Origin: an uncultured Eubacteriales bacterium
Lineage (GTDB): Bacteria; Bacillota; Clostridia; Christensenellales; CAG-917
DNA length: 25,727 nt
Reading direction: 5' to 3'
NCBI GenBank assembly: GCA_900547975.1
Contig: URIX01000023.1
Location: 1 to 25,727 of the forward strand
The notes beneath the pieces were generated by a model. That model did no database searches and was not told the origin of the DNA. It was given only the letters and a program-made list of their open reading frames with translations. Position numbers and translations under genes: made by a program. Positions 1 through 5,772 of this stretch are shown one piece after another. Numbering within the stretch: the stretch's first letter is position 1; every line of letters starts with the position of its first letter.

Positions 1-71
1 GTTGCGGCTCGTGTTCCGTCTGCGAATTAGCACATTTCGTGTACTAGTAGTCTTCGAATAAGTGTTCGTTT

Positions 72-88
72 CGGGTGCTTTGCACCCG
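72..88. repeat. Perfect GC-rich hairpin near the window edge
   Basis: CGGGTGC and GCACCCG face each other across TTT, giving a perfect 7-bp stem. It lies downstream of folD, but no T-run follows on the minus strand, so it is not a clean intrinsic terminator. It is directly preceded by AATAAGTGTTCGTTT (57-71). A near copy of that motif at 3108-3122 also stands before a GTGC-N3-GCAC hairpin. Positions 1-56 show no recognisable gene. Confidence 0.6.
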
Positions 89-97
89 TCCGCAATT

Positions 98-125
98 ATT
101 AATTACTAATTATTAATTATTAATT
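98..125. repeat. AT-rich 7-bp tandem repeat at the folD 3' end
   Basis: Four consecutive 7-bp units (ATTAATT, with one ACTAATT variant) run through the folD stop codon. The last codons of folD lie inside this repeat, so its final residues (E-I-N-N) are set by the repeat. It could be slippage-prone sequence; I see no sign of a functional origin or att site. Confidence 0.6.
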
Positions 126-973
126 TCAAAACGCGCTTTGTATGCCTTTACCGTGTTAGACAAAAGCATCGTAACCGTCATAGGTCCGACGCCGCCCGGA
201 ACGGGCGTTATAAACGAGCATTTTGGCGCAACTTCGTCAAAATCGACGTCGCCGCAAAGTTTGCCGTTTTCGTCTCTGTCCATACCCACGTCAATCACAA
301 CCGCGCCTTCCTTGACCATATCGCCTTTGAGGAATTTCGCTTTGCCTATGGCAACGCACACTATATCGGCTTGCGAGGTTATGTTTTTGAGGTTCTGCGT
401 GCGAGAATGGCATATCGTCACAGTGCAGTTTCTGTCAAGCAAAAGTTGAGCAAGCGGCTTTCCGACGAGGTTAGAGCGCCCTATTACGACCGCGTTTTTG
501 CCTTCGAGCGAAATATTATAATAATCGAGAAGTTTCATAACCCCGTACGGCGTGCAAGCAACGAGGCTGTCGCGCCCCGTCCAGAGTCTGCCCTTCTGCA
601 CGTAGTGACAACCGTCAACGTCTTTGTCGGGGTCGATGAGGTCGAGAAGCGCATTTTCGTCGAGGTGCTTAGGAAGAGGAAGTTGCAAAATCATACCCGA
701 TACGTCGGGATTCTCGTTGAGATAACTTATTGTGCCTGCAACCTCGTCAAAAGTGCTTTCGGCAGGAAGTTTGCAAAGAAACGACTTTATGCCCACTTCG
801 TCGCACGCTTTGATTTTGTTGCGAACATACACCTGCGACGCGGGATCGTCGCCAACAAGAATAACCGCAAGACCGATTCCGCAAGGACAACCGAGTTTTT
901 TGAGATTTTCAACGTCGTTTTTGATTTGTTCTCTCGTGACTTTTGCAACGAGTTTGCCGTCGATAATTTGCAT
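113..973 (-). CDS. folD: Bifunctional methylene-THF dehydrogenase / methenyl-THF cyclohydrolase
   Basis: FolD interconverts 5,10-methylene-THF, 5,10-methenyl-THF and 10-formyl-THF in the cytosol, using NADP(H). The 286-residue length is typical. Visible family motifs are YVRNK (Tyr49, Lys53, the usual catalytic pair), QLPLP followed by the DPDKDVDG segment, the nucleotide-binding GRSNLVGKP, and the C-terminal PVPGGVGPMT signature. The ATG at 971-973 follows a GAGGTG Shine-Dalgarno site and a close promoter, so the leader is very short and leaves no room for a folate riboswitch. It stands alone, divergent from mgtC. The C-terminus runs into an AT tandem repeat. With the 5-FTHF cyclo-ligase gene at 5072-5650 it gives the window two one-carbon folate genes. 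Confidence 0.97.
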   Translation of the reverse strand: MQIIDGKLVAKVTREQIKNDVENLKKLGCPCGIGLAVILVGDDPASQVYVRNKIKACDEVGIKSFLCKLPAESTFDEVAGTISYLNENPDVSGMILQLPLPKHLDENALLDLIDPDKDVDGCHYVQKGRLWTGRDSLVACTPYGVMKLLDYYNISLEGKNAVVIGRSNLVGKPLAQLLLDRNCTVTICHSRTQNLKNITSQADIVCVAIGKAKFLKGDMVKEGAVVIDVGMDRDENGKLCGDVDFDEVAPKCSFITPVPGGVGPMTVTMLLSNTVKAYKARFEINN

Positions 974-992
974 AGTTCACCTCTATGTCGCT

Positions 993-1022
993 ATTATACC
1001 ATTCCACTCGCTTCGTTGTCAA
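993..1022 (-). promoter_or_regulatory. Sigma-A-type promoter of folD
   Basis: On the minus strand TTGACA (1017-1022) is followed 18 bp later by TATAAT (993-998). Both boxes match consensus, and the -10 lies about 20 bp upstream of the folD start codon. The rest of the 305-bp gap to mgtC contains the mgtC promoter and no gene that I can support. Confidence 0.8.
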
Positions 1023-1219
1023 AACATCTTGTGAAAGCAAAAACGGCTTTTTACGCTTTTGTCGATTCAAGCCTCGAAATCGATTTTTTATGTTTTGCCG
1101 ATTAAACGATAATAGCGGCACTTTTCGCACGTTTGTAAAATAAAGCAGCAAATTCGACGCATAAACAGCGATTTGTCGGTTTCTAAACGCGTTTTACGTA
1201 TAGAATTTCGCATAGCATA

Positions 1220-1248
1220 TTGACATAGTTTGTATCTAATAATATAAT
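1220..1248 (+). promoter_or_regulatory. Sigma-A-type promoter of the mgtC-family gene
   Basis: TTGACA (1220-1225), 17 bp, TATAAT (1243-1248): a perfect consensus promoter 30 bp upstream of the start codon. The leader is too short for an Mg2+-sensing leader RNA of the Salmonella mgtC/mgtA type. Confidence 0.88.
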
Positions 1249-1278
1249 TAGTCCACAAAAATTACGACGGAGAAAGTT

Positions 1279-1983
1279 ATGGATAGTTGGGCTGTTGTCG
1301 ATTGGAATAAGGACGTTTGGCATTTTATCGTCAGAATGCTCGTTTCGATCGTATGCGGATTCGCAATCGGTCTCGAACGCAAATCCCGAAGCAAAGAGGC
1401 AGGTATTCGCACGCACGCTATCGTGTGTTTGGCGTCTTGCCTGTTTATGATTTTGTCGAAATACCTCACCGCGCCATTGTTTAGCGACATTTCTGGCAAC
1501 TCTTTCGACGGCGACGCAACGAGAATCGCCGCGCAAGTCGTCACGGGCATCGGCTTTTTGGGCGCAGGTATCATTATGTACCGCAGAGACGTTATGCACG
1601 GTCTTACGACGGCGGCAGGCGTTTGGGCAACGTCGGCAATCGGTATGGCAATCGGCGGCGGTTTTATCGTCACGGGCGTTTGCGCAACCGCGATTATCCT
1701 TCTTTTGCAACTCATCTTCCACTTGCCCATCAAAGCGTTTACGACAAGACATATCGCACTCATAAAAATGCAAATCTGGATTGAAAACGACGATGTTCTC
1801 AATCAAATTCTCAAAAAACTCGGCACAAACAAAGTGAGTTCATACAAAGTCAAGCAAGTTGGCGAAAGCCTTATCGCAACCGTCGAAGTGGCAACAATGG
1901 ACACACTCGACCCGATACAATTCAACGCTTTGATAAGAGAGTTCCCGACTCACCTTCTGTCAATCGAACGCGCCGACGAATAA
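1279..1983 (+). CDS. MgtC/SapB family membrane protein
   Basis: This 234-residue protein has the MgtC/SapB N-terminal domain: about four hydrophobic segments in residues 15-155, the signature GFAIGLERKSRSKEAGIRTH near residue 30, and GIGFLGAGIIMYRRD followed by GLTTAAGVWATSAIGMA in the middle. A soluble C-terminal region of about 75 residues follows, as in the longer family members that carry an ACT-like domain. MgtC proteins act in the cytoplasmic membrane and are linked to Mg2+ limitation and, in pathogens, to regulation of F-type ATPase; the role here is unknown. The ATG is preceded by GGAG with 6-nt spacing. The gene is monocistronic, with its own promoter and terminator. Confidence 0.93.
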   Translation: MDSWAVVDWNKDVWHFIVRMLVSIVCGFAIGLERKSRSKEAGIRTHAIVCLASCLFMILSKYLTAPLFSDISGNSFDGDATRIAAQVVTGIGFLGAGIIMYRRDVMHGLTTAAGVWATSAIGMAIGGGFIVTGVCATAIILLLQLIFHLPIKAFTTRHIALIKMQIWIENDDVLNQILKKLGTNKVSSYKVKQVGESLIATVEVATMDTLDPIQFNALIREFPTHLLSIERADE

Positions 1984-2004
1984 GCGCAAATATCCAAACC
2001 ATAC

Positions 2005-2036
2005 AAAAAACGGCAGTCGCGAAACTGCCGTTTTTT
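2005..2036. terminator. Strong bidirectional intrinsic terminator
   Basis: AAAAAACGGCAGT (2005-2017) pairs with ACTGCCGTTTTTT (2024-2036) around the loop CGCGAA. It ends the mgtC-family transcript and, having a T-run on both strands, can also stop minus-strand transcripts from the hydroxyacid dehydrogenase gene. Confidence 0.92.
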
Positions 2037-2121
2037 CGTACGTTTTTATGCGTTTTTATATTGTTTTTACAACTCTTTACGGTTTTTCGTATTGTTATCG
2101 CAAAACGATTAATGCCGCATT

Positions 2122-2151
2122 GCGTTTGAATAACAAATATTCTTCAAACGC
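2122..2151 (-). repeat. Inverted repeat just after the hydroxyacid dehydrogenase stop
   Basis: GCGTTTGAA (2122-2130) and TTCAAACGC (2143-2151) form a 9-bp stem with a 12-nt loop, 4 bp past the stop codon. No T-run follows on the minus strand, so it is more likely a 3'-end stabilising or protein-binding structure than a full terminator. Between it and the 2005-2036 terminator, T-tracts recur about every 11 bp. Confidence 0.55.
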
Positions 2152-2155
2152 AAAT

Positions 2156-3091
2156 TCAATTCACTTTGTTTATGGGTGCGTTTTGCAAAAACGCGCGCAC
2201 GTTGTCTTCCGTCGCGTGCAAAAGTCGCACTCTCGCTTCGAGGCTCGCCCACGCCATATGCGGCGTGATTATGCAGTTTTTGGCGTGAATCAACGGATTG
2301 TCCGCTTTGGGCGGCTCGCTCGTCAGCACGTCGAGTGCCGCGCCCGCGATTTTGCCGCTATTGAGTGCAGCGGCAAGCGCGTTTTCGTCGATAAGCCCTC
2401 CTCTTGCCGTGTTGATAAGATATGCGGTGGGCTTGAAAAGCGCAAGACTCTTTTCGTTTATCATAAGTTTGGACTGCTCGTTGAGCGGACAATGCAAAGT
2501 GACGAAATCGGCGTTTTTGAACACTTCTTCTTTGGATACGCACCCCTCGACGGGCGTGCGAGTGCCGATAAGCACGTTCATTCCGAATGCCTTGCCGATT
2601 TGCGCAACTTTTTTGCCTATACTGCCATAGCCGATTATGCCTAGCGTTTTGCCGCTGAGTTCGTGAAGCGTGTCAAGCGTGTATGCGAAGTCCTTGCATC
2701 TTTGCCAGTCCCCTCTTGCAACCGATTGTGTATGCAAAGAGAGTTTGCACGCAAATTCGAGGATAAACGCAAAAGTGAGTTGCGCAACGGAATTGGTGCT
2801 GTAATACGGCACGTTGCACACTGTGATTCCGAGTGCCTTTGCCGCCTCTATGTCGACTATGTTGTAACCCGTTGCCAAAATGGTGATAAGTTTGAGATTT
2901 TTGCACTCGGCAAGCGTATCTTTGTCCATCACGATTTTGTTGATAACCAAAATGTCTGCGTCTTTCGCGCGCGACAAAACGTCCTCGTTGCTCGTCGTGT
3001 CGTAGTACGTAACGTCGCCGAACTGATTGAGGAAATCGAAATCAAGTTCCTTTCCTTTTGCGGTTGCCCCGTCAAGAATGACAATTTTCAT
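2156..3091 (-). CDS. D-2-hydroxyacid dehydrogenase (glycerate dehydrogenase-like)
   Basis: This 311-residue NAD(P)-dependent dehydrogenase reduces a 2-keto acid or oxidises the D-2-hydroxy acid; hydroxypyruvate/glycerate is a likely but unproven substrate. The Rossmann loop GYGSIG is at residues 154-159. The family's catalytic triad is visible: Arg230 in NTARGG, Glu259 in TSEPPK, and His278 in TPHMAWAS. I start it at MKIVILDG because homology begins there. A longer in-frame reading to 3319 would add 76 low-complexity residues crossing a structured intergenic region, starts with TTG, and does not resemble a protein domain. The chosen ATG has no clear Shine-Dalgarno site, which is unusual. A structured stretch of over 170 nt lies upstream. 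Confidence 0.93.
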   Translation of the reverse strand: MKIVILDGATAKGKELDFDFLNQFGDVTYYDTTSNEDVLSRAKDADILVINKIVMDKDTLAECKNLKLITILATGYNIVDIEAAKALGITVCNVPYYSTNSVAQLTFAFILEFACKLSLHTQSVARGDWQRCKDFAYTLDTLHELSGKTLGIIGYGSIGKKVAQIGKAFGMNVLIGTRTPVEGCVSKEEVFKNADFVTLHCPLNEQSKLMINEKSLALFKPTAYLINTARGGLIDENALAAALNSGKIAGAALDVLTSEPPKADNPLIHAKNCIITPHMAWASLEARVRLLHATEDNVRAFLQNAPINKVN

Positions 3092-3308
3092 AATTAATAA
3101 GACAATAAATAAGTGTTTGTTTAACCGCTTGCGTGCATAGCACGCCCTCACCAAGCAAGCACTCGCGCGGAATTGCGGCTTGAGTTTTTTGCCCGTCTTA
3201 TTTTGAGAGCAAAGAGGGCTTGCGCGGTTAGAAAAGCAATAAATCAAGCAAGGCTCTCGGCAATACGCAAAATTTGCGTGTTGCCGTTGCCTAAGCGATG
3301 ATTTTTGC
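3092..3308 (-). ncRNA. Structured leader or dispersed intergenic element (candidate)
   Basis: This 217-bp gap holds three nested stem structures. The first is a near-perfect 12-bp hairpin at 3258-3286 (CGGCAA/TTGCCG outside, ACGCA/TGCGT inside, joined by a U-G wobble). The second is GAGAGC (3205-3210) with GCTCTC (3253-3258), enclosing GCTTG/CAAGC. The third is GCGTGC-ATA-GCACGC (3131-3145) inside GCTTGC/GCAAGC. None has a trailing T-run. On the minus strand it would form the 5' leader of the hydroxyacid dehydrogenase mRNA. AATAAGTGTTTGTTT (3108-3122) recurs with one change at 57-71. It may be a dispersed repeat rather than a regulatory RNA; I recognise no known riboswitch class. Confidence 0.4.
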
Positions 3309-3758
3309 TTATTCTTCAACTAATTTGCGCTTTCTGTCGTTGATGATGCCGAGGCTGTCTTTCATCGCTTTTTCCGCACTGTCAAGAATGTTGAACGCAA
3401 GCGAGCGGGCTTCGTAATCCATCTTGTGATAGTTTTCTTCCGCTTCGCGTTGCATTGCTTCGGCTTCCGCTTTTGCGCGAGTGTACACTTCGGTTTCGGT
3501 CATAAGACGTTTTGCTTGCTCTTCCGCCTTGTCCATCGTTTCGTTTGCGTACTTTTCGGCTTTTTCGATGATGTCGTCGCGCTCTTTTTTGATTTGCGTG
3601 GCCTCTCTCAACACGAGCGGATAACTCGCTCTGAAACGCGAGATAAGGTCGAGCAAAACCGCCTTGTTGATGACGATGTCACTGTTGCTGAACGCCGCTT
3701 TTTTGGCTTTGAGCACTTCGCTTTCGATTTCGTTGATAAGCATATCGATGGTTTCCAT
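3309..3758 (-). CDS. Coiled-coil protein of the coaD neighbourhood (ATPase subunit-like name only)
   Basis: A 149-residue, highly charged, almost entirely helical protein with a long coiled coil from about residue 50 to 115, rich in Glu, Lys and Ala. It has no signal peptide, membrane segment or nucleotide-binding motif. Proteins of this size and character commonly follow coaD in Clostridia and are often labelled as ATPase or ATP-synthase-like from coiled-coil similarity; the true function is unknown. The N-terminal stretch (METIDMLINEIESEV) resembles the start of membrane-curvature or division proteins of the DivIVA/SepF neighbourhood only in being amphipathic, which is weak. The start has an AAAGGGG Shine-Dalgarno site. 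The upstream neighbour is the rsmD-coaD fusion, separated by a T-tract-rich gap. Confidence 0.7.
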   Translation of the reverse strand: METIDMLINEIESEVLKAKKAAFSNSDIVINKAVLLDLISRFRASYPLVLREATQIKKERDDIIEKAEKYANETMDKAEEQAKRLMTETEVYTRAKAEAEAMQREAEENYHKMDYEARSLAFNILDSAEKAMKDSLGIINDRKRKLVEE

Positions 3759-3871
3759 AACGCACCCCTTTCGTATAACGTTTTGTTTTATTTTTTGTAT
3801 TTTTGCGGCAAAAAACTATGCTTTTTACCGTTGTTTTTTCTGTTTTTATCCTTGTTTTTTTTGCGTTTTGC
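3759..3871. promoter_or_regulatory. T-tract-rich gap, probably curved DNA
   Basis: T-runs (A-runs on the transcribed minus strand) of 4-8 bases recur at 3791-3796, 3800-3804, 3822-3826, 3834-3839, 3843-3847, 3855-3862 and 3866-3869, with an A-run at 3810-3815. Centres average about 10.6 bp apart, though individual spacings vary from 8.5 to 13.5. No gene or clear terminator is seen. Confidence 0.4.
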
Positions 3872-4882
3872 TTATTTGAGGTTCGCAAACTCTTTGGACG
3901 TCAAAAGCGGCACGCAACAAGCAGGTATGGACGAATAATCGCCTTTTGCGATTTGCTCTCTTGCCTTTGTCGAACTCACGTTTGAAAAGACGTCGGGCTC
4001 GATGAAAAGCGTTTCGAAGCCGTGCTCGCGATTGAACTTTGCCATATCGTCTTCATACGCTTTGTCCTCGTCGCCTCTTATGCCTCTAATCAGCACGCTT
4101 GCGCCGACTTCCCCCGCGACTTCGACGGCGTATTTTTCGGAATATATCGCCTTTGCGCCCTTCTTTTGAGCGCATACGCACTCGCAAAGCGCAAGGCGTT
4201 GCGCCGAATTGAAAGTGTATTTTTTGTCGGGATTGACAAGACAGGCAACCCACACTTCGTCGAACTCGCAAAGAGCCTCGTCAAGCACCGCTTCGTGTCC
4301 TTTTGTGAACGGGTCGAAACTGCCCGCCATAAGCGCGACGGATTTGCGGGAGATAAACTCGGCAACCACCGTTCCCATTTTCTTGGTGCGCTGCTTATAG
4401 CGTTTGTCGCTCACCTCGTAGGTCTTTTCCGCGCCGTGCTCGAACACTATGATGCCGCCGTCCGCAAGCAAATCGAGGTCGAATATCAAGCCGAGCGCAA
4501 GTTCGCCCAGTCCGCTTGCATATGGCGGGTCGACGAATATCATATCGAACTTTTTGCCCGTGACGTACGCGTTGCGAAGCACGCCCGAAAAATCGGAATT
4601 GACCACCTTGAAATTGCCGTCTATTCCCTGTAAATTTTTGCGCACGAGTTCTATGCTGTCCTTGTTGTTGTCAACAAACACAACCTCTTTTGCCCCGCGC
4701 GAAATGCACTCTATGCCGAGCGCGCCGCTTCCCGCAAACAAATCGAGTACGACCGCGTCATGACTGTACCCCTGCAAGACGTTGAAAAGCGTTTCTTTTA
4801 TTCTCGTGGTTGTGGGACGAACTCTATCGTCTTTGGGCGAGGCGAGATTTTTGCCTCTATACTTTCCTGCAACAACTCTCAT
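3872..4882 (-). CDS. rsmD-coaD: Fused 16S rRNA m2G966 methyltransferase and phosphopantetheine adenylyltransferase
   Basis: One 336-residue reading frame carries two complete enzymes. Residues 1-178 are RsmD, which methylates a guanine of 16S rRNA with SAM: N-terminal RVVAGKYRG and RPTTTRIKETLFN, SAM-binding DLFAGSGALG (47-56), and catalytic DPPY (118-121). Residues 181-336 are CoaD, which joins ATP and 4'-phosphopantetheine to make dephospho-CoA: GSFDPFTKGH with the nucleotidyltransferase TxGH at 193-196, LIRGIR (264-269), and SSTKARE (303-309). Each half has its family's normal length and there is essentially no linker. Separate rsmD and coaD genes are neighbours in many Bacillota, so fusion of adjacent genes is the simple origin. 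No plausible internal start precedes the CoaD half. GGTG stands 4 nt upstream of the ATG as a weak Shine-Dalgarno site. Confidence 0.95.
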   Translation of the reverse strand: MRVVAGKYRGKNLASPKDDRVRPTTTRIKETLFNVLQGYSHDAVVLDLFAGSGALGIECISRGAKEVVFVDNNKDSIELVRKNLQGIDGNFKVVNSDFSGVLRNAYVTGKKFDMIFVDPPYASGLGELALGLIFDLDLLADGGIIVFEHGAEKTYEVSDKRYKQRTKKMGTVVAEFISRKSVALMAGSFDPFTKGHEAVLDEALCEFDEVWVACLVNPDKKYTFNSAQRLALCECVCAQKKGAKAIYSEKYAVEVAGEVGASVLIRGIRGDEDKAYEDDMAKFNREHGFETLFIEPDVFSNVSSTKAREQIAKGDYSSIPACCVPLLTSKEFANLK

Positions 4883-4892
4883 TTTTCACCGT

Positions 4893-4911
4893 TTATATTC
4901 AAAGAATATAA
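4893..4911. promoter_or_regulatory. Perfect inverted repeat in the rsmD-coaD leader
   Basis: TTATATTC and GAATATAA flank AAA, giving an 8-bp perfect inverted repeat 10 bp upstream of the rsmD-coaD start codon. It could be a protein-binding site or an AU-rich hairpin beside the ribosome-binding site. Confidence 0.5.
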
Positions 4912-5031
4912 TCCTTTTCGTTTTGAGTTGATAAAACTCATATCCTTATCGTTGTGTAAACCATCGTTTTATCCGCTTTGGTTTATCGTCTTATGATTTT
5001 ATCGTTTTTCTATTGTATTTCTGCCATTTTT

Positions 5032-5064
5032 AACGATAATTCAACGATAATCCAACGATAATTT
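5032..5064. repeat. Three tandem 11-bp repeats
   Basis: AACGATAATTC, AACGATAATCC and AACGATAATTT follow each other without gaps. The core AACGATAA also occurs in the opposite orientation (TTATCGTT) at 4946-4953 and 4999-5006 in the same 189-bp gap between the 5-FTHF cyclo-ligase and rsmD-coaD genes. The unit is one DNA helical turn, so the copies face the same side. No promoter consensus is evident in the gap. Confidence 0.7.
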
Positions 5065-5071
5065 TTGCCTT

Positions 5072-5650
5072 TTACGGCATATCCGCGCCGTAGGGGTTGG
5101 CTCTTTCGCCGTTTGCGTCGATAATCCGTTTTTCGGTGACGAGGACGTCGAGCGGAACGTCGAAAGAATCGGTTTCGAGTCCTTCGACCCGCTGACAATC
5201 GAACGCAAGACCTATGACAAAACAATCGTGCGAGGCAAGATAGCGGTCGTAATAGCCTTTACCGTGTCCTGCTCTTTTCAAACCGTCGAACGCAACCATA
5301 GGCACGAGTGCAACCGTCGGGTCGTCAACCGAGTGCGAACCGACCGGCTCGAGTATGCCCCATTTGTTGGTCTTGAAGTTGGTGAACGGCGAGATTGCGA
5401 TTGCTTTCATATCATCGCCGCAAACTCTCGGCACGCAAACCACCTTTTCGAGCATAAGCGCAAGCCCTACTATTTCCTCGGTGTTCGGCTCTCCGTCCGT
5501 GCCTAAATAGACAAAAACCTTCGGCGCGTGCGTAAACTCGAAAAGTCCCGAAAGAGCGTCGGCGATTGCGCCGCTTGCCCATTCTTTTTGCGCCGAACTC
5601 ATCTTCGAGATTTGCGCTTTTGCAAATTTTCGTGCTTCGATTTTGTTCAT
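5072..5650 (-). CDS. 5-formyltetrahydrofolate cyclo-ligase
   Basis: The enzyme (MTHFS, YgfA family) uses ATP to convert 5-formyl-THF to 5,10-methenyl-THF, returning the storage form of folate to the active pool. The 192-residue length fits the family. The N-terminal basic helix (ARKFAKAQ) and the C-terminal signature GHGKGYYDRYL (residues 129-139) are visible; that segment shapes the ATP/folate site. LVPMVAFD just before it is also typical. The product feeds the pool used by FolD. It lies downstream of alr on the minus strand across a 122-bp gap of phased T-tracts. The ATG has no clear Shine-Dalgarno site; an A-rich stretch precedes it. Confidence 0.95.
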   Translation of the reverse strand: MNKIEARKFAKAQISKMSSAQKEWASGAIADALSGLFEFTHAPKVFVYLGTDGEPNTEEIVGLALMLEKVVCVPRVCGDDMKAIAISPFTNFKTNKWGILEPVGSHSVDDPTVALVPMVAFDGLKRAGHGKGYYDRYLASHDCFVIGLAFDCQRVEGLETDSFDVPLDVLVTEKRIIDANGERANPYGADMP

Positions 5651-5772
5651 TTTTCAGCCGTTTTTATACGTTTTTTTGCGTGTTTTATGCCGTTTTTTCA
5701 CACTGTTTTTACGTCGTTTCGAGCGATTTTCAACGTCGATATTTTTGAAAAATTCAACGTGTTTTATCGCTT
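5651..5772. promoter_or_regulatory. Phased T-tracts, predicted curved DNA
   Basis: Eight T-tracts are centred near 5652, 5663, 5674, 5684.5, 5695.5, 5708, 5718 and 5728.5. The spacing is 10-12.5 bp with a mean near 10.9, close to the helical repeat. A-tracts in phase with the helix bend DNA. The tracts run right up to the 5-FTHF cyclo-ligase start codon. I see no clear -35/-10 pair or terminator in the gap. Confidence 0.6.

Noticed and set aside
974..992. Folate riboswitch before folD
   Set aside because: The promoter -10 ends about 20 bp from the start codon, so no structured leader is possible.
371..1105. A 244-codon open frame on the plus strand across folD
   Set aside because: Antisense to folD and running into its promoter; no domain, no ribosome-binding site.
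3092..3319. N-terminal extension of the hydroxyacid dehydrogenase by 76 residues
   Set aside because: TTG start, overlaps the previous gene, translates hairpin arms into a Cys/Arg/Lys-rich string without homology character; the family begins at MKIVILDG.
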